From the NCBI GenBank assembly GCA_030627225.1, contig DAOUSM010000077.1, positions 1-5,304 on the forward strand: DNA of 5,304 nt. The letters run 5' to 3'. This DNA is from Candidatus Bathyarchaeota archaeon. Lineage in GTDB: Archaea > Thermoproteota > Bathyarchaeia > Bathyarchaeales > Bathycorpusculaceae. A model generated the notes under the pieces. That model had not been told where the DNA came from. It ran no database searches and saw only the letters and a list, made by a program, of their open reading frames with translations. Made by a program: the position numbers and the translations under genes. Of this stretch, positions 1 through 3,895 are shown piece by piece (within the stretch, counting starts at the first letter, position 1; every line of letters begins with the position of its first letter).

Positions 1-371
1 ATAACCATGACTTCCATGGCTGTCATCGATTTCATGTCCAGTGCTCCCCGTCCCCAAATGAAACCATCTTTGACTAAGCCTCCAAAGGGGTCTACACTCC
101 ACTCTTTTGGATTTGCAGCCACAACGTCTAAATGCGACAATAAAAGCATGTTTGGTTTTTCACCGGTTCCCTTAAGGTGTGTGATTACGCTACCTCTTCT
201 TGGTGCAGACTCAAAAAGTTCGCATTTGAAACCATCTTTTTCTAAGGTTTCAGCCAAGTATTTTGCTGCTTGTGTTTCGTTTCCAGGTGGATTTGTTGTG
301 TTTATGCGGATTAAATCGCTTAGAAGATTTGTGACCTCTTCTTCTATTTCCCTTAACAATTGAACATGCAT
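1..371 (-). CDS. M20-family metallopeptidase (ArgE/DapE/carboxypeptidase type), N-terminal 123 residues, 3' end beyond the window
   Basis: This is the first part of a zinc-dependent amidohydrolase of the M20 family, which cleaves peptide or N-acyl amino acid bonds in the cytoplasm. The N-terminal helix is followed by 'INTTNPPGNE' (residues 23-32), the usual entry to the M20 catalytic domain. The metal-binding signature 'LLLSHLDVV' holds His80 and the helper Asp82. 'WGRGALDMK' (106-114) holds Asp112, expected to bridge two metals. The remaining metal ligands, the catalytic Glu and the dimerisation domain lie outside the window, so ArgE, DapE and generic M20 dipeptidase cannot be told apart. 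The ATG at 371 is preferred because GGTGA (384-380) lies 8 bases upstream; a TTG at 359 is a less likely alternative. The Mth938-type gene lies 71 bases upstream on the same strand and could be co-transcribed. Confidence 0.9.
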   Translation of the reverse strand, partial: MHVQLLREIEEEVTNLLSDLIRINTTNPPGNETQAAKYLAETLEKDGFKCELFESAPRRGSVITHLKGTGEKPNMLLLSHLDVVAANPKEWSVDPFGGLVKDGFIWGRGALDMKSMTAMEVMV

Positions 372-379
372 TTAATAGT

Positions 380-402
380 TCACCATCTGCTCAGATTATA
401 AA
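380..402 (-). promoter_or_regulatory. Ribosome-binding site and possible TATA box of the M20 peptidase
   Basis: On the minus strand GGTGA (384-380) sits 8 bases before the ATG at 371 and matches the archaeal 16S 3' end. A TTTATAAT box (402-395) is about 27 bases before the ATG. The two signals compete: a start directed by this box would fall close to the ATG and leave GGTGA untranscribed. If GGTGA is used, the message must begin further upstream, either from the neighbouring Mth938-type gene or from another box. The ribosome-binding site is the firmer call. Confidence 0.4.
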
Positions 403-442
403 CATCTAATCCACTTAAGATTTTGTTCCGCCCTTGACAACT

Positions 443-790
443 CTAACATGTGAGATGGAAGGCTCCAGCAACCCTTCTGTTAGACTTTAAAAGTTTATTA
501 AACGTTTGACATGCTTCCCTTGTCGGTTGAGCCAACAATTCTATTCCGTGAGATTTTAGAGTATTTTCAACTTCAGGCGAAACTTTCACAAGTCCGTAAT
601 AGCCTGTGCCAACAACGAGCACTTCTGGCTTTGGTTCACTCCTAAGGGTTTCCTTTAAATCTTCAACGCAAAGCCTATGTCCCTCTTTTCTCCACCAGCT
701 GTCAATAACTCGTTCCGGAAAAACTATGACGTCACTCGTGTACCTTTTACCATTTATGACTATCGTGCCAAATTCGTAAGAGTCAATCAA
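443..790 (-). CDS. Mth938-domain (AAMDC / DUF498, PF04430) protein
   Basis: This 115-residue protein fills a single Mth938-type domain, the fold first seen in Methanothermobacter MTH938 and shared with human AAMDC and the NDUFAF3 group. Two features give it away: 'WWRKEGHRLCVEDL' (residues 32-45), the conserved R-x-E-G-H-x-L stretch, and 'PEVLVVGTGYYGLVKVSPEV' (55-74), the strand-loop segment with the GTG turn. The front part 'YEFGTIVINGKRYTSDVIV' is the typical opening strand pair. No catalytic activity is established for stand-alone archaeal members, so I give none. It starts with TTG at 790, supported by GGGGTG (804-799) 8 bases upstream and a TATA-like box further back. It stops at TAG (445-443). 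It is divergent from the glycosylase gene and 71 bases upstream of the peptidase gene on the same strand. Confidence 0.85.
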   Translation of the reverse strand: MIDSYEFGTIVINGKRYTSDVIVFPERVIDSWWRKEGHRLCVEDLKETLRSEPKPEVLVVGTGYYGLVKVSPEVENTLKSHGIELLAQPTREACQTFNKLLKSNRRVAGAFHLTC

Positions 791-798
791 TTAGGAGA

Positions 799-837
799 CA
801 CCCCAAATTATTCTATATTCCTAGGAGATTTAAAAAT
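799..837 (-). promoter_or_regulatory. Promoter and ribosome-binding site of the Mth938-domain gene
   Basis: Read on the minus strand, ATTTTTAAA (837-829) is a TATA-like box. A transcription start about 25 bases on would fall near 808, just ahead of GGGGTG (804-799), which is itself 8 bases before the TTG start at 790. Box, leader and ribosome-binding site are mutually consistent, which supports the TTG. The start site is inferred from spacing only. Confidence 0.5.
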
Positions 838-860
838 CAATTCGCAGAATGTTCAAAACT

Positions 861-898
861 TTTACTTATTATAATGTTTATTTCAGATTGAAAGGGAG
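861..898 (+). promoter_or_regulatory. Promoter and weak ribosome-binding site of the DNA glycosylase gene
   Basis: TTTACTTATTATAAT (861-875) is an archaeal TATA-like stretch, which would place transcription start near 896, only a few bases before the GTG at 902. GGGAG (894-898) could serve as a ribosome-binding site, but it is 3 bases from the GTG at 902 and 12 from the in-frame GTG at 911, so neither distance is ideal. A nearly leaderless message starting at 902 fits best. Confidence 0.4.
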
Positions 899-901
899 AG
901 T

Positions 902-1492
902 GTGAAAGAAGTGGAGACGCTTCCAAGAGAGTTTTACGAGAGAGCTCCAGCATTAGTTGCGAAGGATTTACTTGGAAAAGTCTTGTTAAGAAAACTCAAC
1001 TCTGAGATTTTGTCTGGAAAAATTGTTGAAACTGAGGCTTATTACGGCGAAAATGACCCGGCTTCCAAAGCATATAGAGGGAGGAAAACGTTTAACGAGT
1101 TGATGTTTATGGATGTTGGAAAAACTTTCATTTACATGGTTCATGGGAACTGGCTTCTAAACATAGTTGCTCATCTAAAGGGCGGTGTTGGAGCCGTTTT
1201 AATAAGGGCTATAGAACCCATCCAAGGAATTGAAATTATGCGAAAGAACAGGAATGTGAAAGACATCCGTAATTTGGCCAATGGTCCGGGAAAGCTGACG
1301 AAAGCCTTAGCCGTAACAAAGGAGCTTAATGGAATTGACGTCACGAGACGGAATAGTCAATTAGTGGTTGTTGAGGGAGAAAGGGAAAGCTTTGAGGTTT
1401 GTTCTTCTCATAGAATTGGTGTAAAAGTGGATTTGCAGCAGGAATTGAGGTTTTTTATTATGGGAAACAAGTTTGTCTCAAAATTTTCCTAG
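902..1492 (+). CDS. aag: 3-methyladenine DNA glycosylase, AAG/MPG family (PF02245)
   Basis: This enzyme cuts alkylated or deaminated purines from DNA, opening base excision repair. At 196 residues it is full length. It begins with 'LPREFYERAPALVAKDLLGK' (7-26), the family opening. 'VETEAYYG' (42-49) holds Glu45, equivalent to catalytic Glu125 of human AAG, and Tyr47, equivalent to Tyr127. 'IYMVHGNWLLN' (77-87) is the wedge region, with Tyr78 (human Tyr159) and Asn87 (human Asn169). 'AVLIRAIEP' (98-106) and 'NGPGKLTKAL' (127-136) are also typical, and the C-terminal strand pair ends 'ELRFFIMGNKFVS'. By alignment from memory, human His136 is Lys56 here, the intercalating Tyr162 is His81, and the wedge loop is one residue shorter. 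The start is GTG at 902; GTG at 911 is possible. It reads divergently from the Mth938-type gene. Confidence 0.95.
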   Translation: MKEVETLPREFYERAPALVAKDLLGKVLLRKLNSEILSGKIVETEAYYGENDPASKAYRGRKTFNELMFMDVGKTFIYMVHGNWLLNIVAHLKGGVGAVLIRAIEPIQGIEIMRKNRNVKDIRNLANGPGKLTKALAVTKELNGIDVTRRNSQLVVVEGERESFEVCSSHRIGVKVDLQQELRFFIMGNKFVSKFS

Positions 1493-1493
1493 C

Positions 1494-1502
1494 AAATTTT
1501 AT
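1494..1502 (+). promoter_or_regulatory. TATA-like box for a leaderless THUMP-protein message
   Basis: The 36-base gap before the ATG at 1529 has no purine-rich ribosome-binding site. AAATTTTAT (1494-1502) is centred about 30 bases before the ATG, the spacing expected when transcription begins at or next to the start codon. The alternative is read-through from the glycosylase gene; the absence of a ribosome-binding site argues for a leaderless start. Confidence 0.35.
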
Positions 1503-1528
1503 TCTTTGAAACGTCTTTTCTATATGAT

Positions 1529-2044
1529 ATGGAAGTTGTTTTGACTTCGCATCGTTATGGAGAAAAGGAACTGCTGAAGCAGTTGAAGGAGCTTGGAGAC
1601 TTCTATCGGACAGAGTTTAGGGATGTTATTCGAGGCAGAGTTGAAAACATTGAGGCTTTTCTGCAGGAACTTGAGAAAAGAAACATCTTCACCCTATCTA
1701 GGGCTTTTCCCATCGAAAAATCCTTCACTTTCTCGCCAAGAATGGTTATTGAGGAATTTTGTGAAGCTGTGAAGCCTCTCCTCGAGAAAATTCGGAAGGG
1801 TGAATCCTTCAGCGTTATAGTTGAACGACGCGGGCTTAAGGGAGCTTTTTCCTCACAAGAAGTTGCCAAGCAAGTTGGAACCTTCATTTCAAAGGCTTTG
1901 GAGGAAAGAGACGGAGAGAAACCAAAGGTTAACCTTAGGGACCCGGATAAAGCCGTTATTTTTGAAACTCTTGGGAGATGGTGCGGGGTTGGAATAATAT
2001 CAAAGGAGATGAGGGAGAAATACTTCTGCTTGAAGCTTCCGTAG
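1529..2044 (+). CDS. THUMP-domain RNA-binding protein, Tan1-like (COG1818 type)
   Basis: The product has 171 residues with no attached methyltransferase, sulfurtransferase or deaminase domain, like archaeal stand-alone THUMP proteins related to yeast Tan1, which helps tRNA cytidine acetylation (ac4C). An N-terminal alpha/beta region covers residues 1-60. The THUMP domain runs from about 60 to 165: 'FSVIVERRG' (94-102) is a core strand, followed by a helix with 'SQEVAKQVGTFISKAL' (109-124), and 'VNLRDPDKAVIFETLGRWCGVGII' spans 134-157. The V-N-L-x-x-P-D-K-A stretch, with an aromatic or acidic residue after the strand, is characteristic. THUMP domains bind the tRNA acceptor end; the actual modification and partner (for example an Nat10/TmcA acetyltransferase) cannot be read from this window. 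The start ATG has no ribosome-binding site, which suggests a leaderless message. The stop is TAG. Confidence 0.85.
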   Translation: MEVVLTSHRYGEKELLKQLKELGDFYRTEFRDVIRGRVENIEAFLQELEKRNIFTLSRAFPIEKSFTFSPRMVIEEFCEAVKPLLEKIRKGESFSVIVERRGLKGAFSSQEVAKQVGTFISKALEERDGEKPKVNLRDPDKAVIFETLGRWCGVGIISKEMREKYFCLKLP

Positions 2045-2092
2045 GGGTTCTGACTTCAGAGTCGTATCTAAAATGCTTATTTGCAATTAAGA

Positions 2093-2126
2093 TTCTTTAT
2101 TTAGAAAGAAGACCTTTAAAATATAA
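2093..2126 (+). promoter_or_regulatory. Strong TATA box with flanking inverted repeat; leaderless start of the phosphoesterase
   Basis: TTTAAAATATAA (2115-2126) is one of the best archaeal TATA boxes in the window. Counting about 25 bases from its centre gives a transcription start at the ATG at 2142, so the message is probably leaderless; no good ribosome-binding site is present. Immediately upstream, TTCTTT (2093-2098) and AAAGAA (2105-2110) form a 6-base inverted repeat around ATTTAG, in the place where a BRE or an operator could lie. The rest of the 97-base gap after the THUMP gene shows only a short GACT/AGTC repeat. Confidence 0.55.
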
Positions 2127-2141
2127 AGGGACCCATTTAAA

Positions 2142-2687
2142 ATGGTTAGCCAAGAATCCCAAGTCCTTCTTAGGCTTCGTGAGTCTGGCTTAATAAAGAC
2201 TGTTGGCTTAATAGCGGATACACACATACCCGTTAGGGCTAGAGAAATTCCCAAAAGGGTTTTTGAGGTTTTCGAAAGAGTGGGCTTCATTATTCATGCA
2301 GGCGACCTCGTGGATTTATCCGTCATCGACGAGTTGGAGCAGCTTGCACCCGTTTTGGCTGTTTATGGAAACATGGATGGACCAGAAATCCGTGGGAAAC
2401 TGCCCAAAATGAATTCCGCTAAGGTTCTTAATTGGAAAATTGGGGTTATGCACGACCCCGGAGCATTATTTGGAATGGGAAAGATGCGTGAAATTGCCAA
2501 GCAAAACGGCTTTAACGTGCTCGTTTATGGGCATACACATAATCCAAGCATAAAATGGGAAGGAAAAACCCTATTTATAAATCCTGGAAGCCCAACAAAC
2601 CCGTTGCCGCCTTTTATAACTAATCCCACAGTGGCTTTGCTGAAGATAACCAAGGAGAAGATAATGCCTGAAATAATTCGCGTTTAA
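2142..2687 (+). CDS. Calcineurin-like metallophosphoesterase, YfcE/MJ0936 phosphodiesterase type
   Basis: This 181-residue cytoplasmic protein belongs to the small binuclear-metal phosphodiesterases (COG0622), whose tested members such as MJ0936 hydrolyse phosphodiester model substrates; the natural substrate is unknown. All metal motifs are present in order: 'ADTHIP' with Asp26 and His28, 'HAGD' with Asp55, 'YGNMD' with Asn77, 'VMHD' with His104, and 'GHTH' with His131 and His133, followed by 'INPGS' (146-150), the usual closing loop. At the fourth motif the common His-Gly reads His104-Asp105. About 19 residues precede the first strand, more than usual. No other in-frame start codon exists between the ATG and the strand, and the TATA spacing supports this ATG. 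The next gene starts 13 bases after the TAA and is probably co-transcribed. Confidence 0.92.
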   Translation: MVSQESQVLLRLRESGLIKTVGLIADTHIPVRAREIPKRVFEVFERVGFIIHAGDLVDLSVIDELEQLAPVLAVYGNMDGPEIRGKLPKMNSAKVLNWKIGVMHDPGALFGMGKMREIAKQNGFNVLVYGHTHNPSIKWEGKTLFINPGSPTNPLPPFITNPTVALLKITKEKIMPEIIRV

Positions 2688-2700
2688 GCAGGGTTGTCAT

Positions 2701-3168
2701 TTGGGAAAGGAGATTCCTGGAAAGCTTCTGTTGGATGCATCCACCGTTTTGATGCCTTGTGGAAGGAAGATTGACGCTGAAGTCTATATTCATTTGAAGG
2801 GGTATGCTAGGGCGAGGGTCAGCCACTTAGACGTTGAGAAAATGGGTTTAGGAAAGGTTATTCGTAGAGGACGGGGCAATTTTCTCGAGATAAAGGGAGT
2901 TGAAAACGGTTTGGAGGTTGTTTTGAGGGAAAAGTGCCAAATAATTTTGAATAGGGAAGAATTTACGGTTTCAAGCATTGTTATAGCTTGTCCCTTGCTT
3001 AACAAGGTTGTTGAGAAAGGTGAGCTAACGAGGGCTTGGGTTGGCAGAAAATATGATGGCATCTACATTGGTTTTAGAAAAGCAGAGTTGGAAAAACTTG
3101 AGAAGCTGGCTTTAGAAAACTTTGGAATGAAACCGTTGAAGAAACTGCAGTCTCAGCCACAAATGTGA
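2701..3168 (+). CDS. Unrecognised 155-residue protein, probable operon partner of the phosphoesterase
   Basis: I do not recognise the family. The frame is open for 155 codons, shares the G-rich, purine-biased codon use of its neighbours, and begins 13 bases after the phosphoesterase stop, so it is very likely a real gene in the same message. The sequence predicts a mostly beta protein: alternating strands at about 24-42 ('DAEVYIHLKGYARARVSHL'), 52-83 and 85-97 ('REEFTVSSIVIAC'), then a C-terminal helix from about 125 to 141 rich in Lys and Glu. Three cysteines (20, 79, 97) are not arranged as a metal site. There is no signal peptide and no membrane segment. The start is uncertain: TTG at 2701 has only a weak GGG upstream, with a TTG at 2731 and an ATG at 2752 as alternatives. 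The C-terminal tail is basic and Gln-rich and ends '...MKPLKKLQSQPQM'. Confidence 0.7.
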   Translation: MGKEIPGKLLLDASTVLMPCGRKIDAEVYIHLKGYARARVSHLDVEKMGLGKVIRRGRGNFLEIKGVENGLEVVLREKCQIILNREEFTVSSIVIACPLLNKVVEKGELTRAWVGRKYDGIYIGFRKAELEKLEKLALENFGMKPLKKLQSQPQM

Positions 3169-3202
3169 AAGTTAGCGTTGCCATGCTTTCATTTTAACTT
3201 AT

Positions 3203-3239
3203 CTCTCTGCACAGTGCAAAGGTGTCGTTTCACAGAGAG
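3203..3239. repeat. Inverted repeat CTCTCTG/CAGAGAG with nested palindrome
   Basis: CTCTCTG (3203-3209) and CAGAGAG (3233-3239) are perfect 7-base inverted arms about 23 bases apart. The left arm overlaps TGCACAGTGCA (3208-3218), an 11-base palindrome with a single central base. They lie in the 128-base spacer between the unrecognised 155-residue gene and the Cys4 microprotein gene. Three readings are possible: an operator for a dimeric regulator, a 3'-end hairpin of the upstream transcript, or chance. No T-run follows the right arm, so an intrinsic terminator is unlikely. Confidence 0.4.
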
Positions 3240-3241
3240 TC

Positions 3242-3247
3242 TTAAAA
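3242..3247 (+). promoter_or_regulatory. Weak TATA-like box before the Cys4 microprotein gene
   Basis: TTAAAA (3242-3247) directly follows the inverted repeat and would place a start near 3270, at the foot of the hairpin before the ribosome-binding site. An alternative T/A-rich stretch, ATTTTAACTTA (3191-3201), would start the message near 3225. Neither is strong, and the call rests on spacing only. Confidence 0.25.
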
Positions 3248-3267
3248 GCAAAAACGGCTGAACATTG

Positions 3268-3289
3268 TCAGTGGTTTGCCACTGGAGGT
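3268..3289 (+). promoter_or_regulatory. Hairpin abutting a strong ribosome-binding site
   Basis: CAGTGG (3269-3274), loop TTTG, CCACTG (3279-3284) is a perfect 6-base-pair RNA hairpin, extended to seven by a U-G pair (3268 with 3285). The ribosome-binding site GGAGGT (3284-3289) begins inside the 3' arm, so the hairpin would hide its first two bases. The site is 7 bases from the ATG at 3297. A weaker, mutually exclusive stem CTGA/TCAG (3258-3261 with 3268-3271) would free it. This is suggestive of translational control, but the elements are short. Confidence 0.45.
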
Positions 3290-3296
3290 TCGCATT

Positions 3297-3434
3297 ATGG
3301 AGCGTTGTAGGAATCCTTGGAATGGGAAATGTAAAAACACGAATATTGAAGTCTATATCCTCTTTAAAGGAAGGAAACTGCCTATTTGTAGGCGTTGCTG
3401 GAGCAAAATAGCCAAAAAAGATTTAGAATGGTGA
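3297..3434 (+). CDS. 45-residue four-cysteine basic microprotein, probable zinc-binding
   Basis: This short gene is well supported: a near-perfect ribosome-binding site GGAGGT sits 7 bases before the ATG, and the stop TGA is coupled to the next gene. Four cysteines are spaced as C4-x7-C12 and C31-x2-C34, a plausible four-thiolate zinc site in which a two-strand hairpin ('NIEVYILFKGRKLP', 16-29) joins the two knuckles. The protein is strongly basic, with many Lys/Arg at 24-41, and has three Trp residues, including one at the C-terminus ('KKDLEW'). Small basic zinc proteins are common in archaea and often bind nucleic acid or protein partners; the role here is unknown. Its GGTGA (3430-3434), which contains the stop codon, doubles as the ribosome-binding site of the following gene, so translation is probably coupled. 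Confidence 0.8.
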   Translation: MERCRNPWNGKCKNTNIEVYILFKGRKLPICRRCWSKIAKKDLEW

Positions 3435-3438
3435 AAAT

Positions 3439-3690
3439 ATGGAAAAATTCGGTAGGTTTAGCATAAACACAGCGAAATCCCTTCTCGGAAGAAACGTAAA
3501 CCTCCACCTAAAAGACGGCTCAGTAATAGTGAATGTTCTCTTAGCTGAAATCCAAAAAAACGAGTTTAGAGGAAAAGCTTTCATTAAATGCGTCCCATAT
3601 GGAAGAAGAAAAAACACATTTAAAATACCCTTAAGAAGCATAGCTTGGGCAGAACTACTAAACTTAACCTTAATTTCAGCTGGTGGATAG
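3439..3690 (+). CDS. 83-residue basic protein, possible Sm-like/SH3-type small beta barrel
   Basis: The ATG lies 4 bases after the microprotein stop, with GGTGA (3430-3434) as ribosome-binding site. I do not recognise a named family. The pattern is that of a small barrel: an N-terminal helix 'NTAKSLLG' (10-17), strands 'RNVNLHLKDGSVIVNVLLAEI' (18-38) with the Lys-Asp-Gly turn seen in Sm motif 1, a strand 'GKAFIKCVPY' (45-54), a basic hinge 'GRRKN' (55-59), and a closing strand 'TFKIPLRSIAWAELL' (60-74) that could take the place of Sm motif 2. This resemblance to Lsm/Hfq-type barrels is by eye, and the usual Sm2 R-G dipeptide is absent. High Lys/Arg content fits RNA binding. Coupling with the Cys4 microprotein suggests that they act together. 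The stop is TAG. Confidence 0.75.
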   Translation: MEKFGRFSINTAKSLLGRNVNLHLKDGSVIVNVLLAEIQKNEFRGKAFIKCVPYGRRKNTFKIPLRSIAWAELLNLTLISAGG

Positions 3691-3736
3691 AACTCAGCGA
3701 GCTAATCTATTTCTCCTTCACATAAAGCGAGTTTGC

Positions 3737-3765
3737 AAGATTCATCACATTAATCTTTATTTTTG
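3737..3765 (+). terminator. Possible terminator after the Sm-like gene
   Basis: AAGATT (3737-3742) and AATCTT (3752-3757) form a 6-base-pair stem with a 9-base loop, followed by TATTTTT. Archaeal termination relies mainly on the T-tract, which is present; the A+T-rich stem is weak and may not matter. The position, after the Sm-like gene and just before the helicase TATA box, is what one expects. Confidence 0.4.
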
Positions 3766-3776
3766 CTTGCTAAACC

Positions 3777-3785
3777 TTTTTATAT
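3777..3785 (+). promoter_or_regulatory. TATA box of the DEAD-box helicase gene
   Basis: TTTTTATAT (3777-3785), preceded by TAAACC, is a strong archaeal TATA box. Its spacing predicts transcription start near 3807 and therefore a leader of about 90 bases before the ATG at 3896. A second box-like stretch, CATATAAAG (3865-3873), is about 27 bases before that ATG and could give a leaderless message, so two promoters are possible. Confidence 0.55.
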
Positions 3786-3806
3786 GTAGGCTGTTGTTTA
3801 GTGTAG

Positions 3807-3895
3807 TTGTCGCATAATTTCATATGTTAGATAAAAAAGAGCTTTTGAAGGCTTTTGAAAACTGCATATAAAGCTTTTGTGACAGGAAGAAAATA
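3807..3895 (+). promoter_or_regulatory. Long 5' leader of the helicase gene with three GCTTTTG repeats
   Basis: The inferred leader holds GCTTTTG three times: at 3841-3847, 3851-3857 (a tandem repeat of period 10, GCTTTTGAAG then GCTTTTGAAA) and 3873-3879. It also contains a 15-codon reading frame and a weak AGGA (3884-3887) 8 bases before the ATG. The other leaders I can infer in this window are very short. Long leaders on cold-induced DEAD-box helicase genes are known in bacteria and in the archaeon Methanococcoides burtonii, so temperature- or self-regulation is a reasonable hypothesis. The leader boundary depends on the inferred start site. Confidence 0.4.
3824..3871 (+). other. 15-codon upstream reading frame in the helicase leader
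   Basis: ATG at 3824 opens a short frame encoding MLDKKELLKAFENCI and ending at TAA (3869-3871). It has no ribosome-binding site but would be the first ATG about 17 bases into the inferred message. It is in the same frame as the helicase ATG at 3896, with no other stop between. It could be a regulatory leader peptide, the remnant of an N-terminal extension, or chance. The GCTTTTG repeats lie partly inside it and account for the Leu-Leu-Lys and Ala-Phe-Glu segments. Confidence 0.25.

Noticed and set aside
7..363. Plus-strand open frame of 118 codons opposite the left-edge gene
   Set aside because: The minus strand encodes clear M20 peptidase motifs over the same bases; the plus-strand product has no recognisable pattern.
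677..874. Plus-strand open frame of 65 codons
   Set aside because: It overlaps the Mth938-domain gene and the divergent promoter region and has no ribosome-binding site or family pattern.
1603..1887. Minus-strand open frame inside the THUMP gene
   Set aside because: It lies wholly inside a recognisable gene on the other strand and reads as a Ser/Lys-rich shadow.
1978..2193. Plus-strand frame bridging the THUMP and phosphoesterase genes
   Set aside because: It overlaps the conserved 3' end of the THUMP gene and the promoter of the phosphoesterase; its product is low in pattern.
2701..3168. Assigning the unrecognised protein to DUF371 or DUF22
   Set aside because: A faint likeness of 'REEFTVSSIVIA' to DUF371 was noticed, but the conserved G-H-P and A-T-H signatures of that family are missing. 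I could not recall DUF22 well enough to claim it.
3203..3290. A C/D or H/ACA guide RNA in the spacer before the Cys4 gene
   Set aside because: A CTGA is present, but no RTGATGA box C pairs with it, and no ACA tail follows a hairpin at the right distance. The structures are better explained as leader elements.
3691..3895. tRNA or other structured RNA gene in the largest gap
   Set aside because: There is no cloverleaf and no conserved TTCGA-type arm. The region is A+T-rich and accounted for by a terminator, a promoter and a leader.
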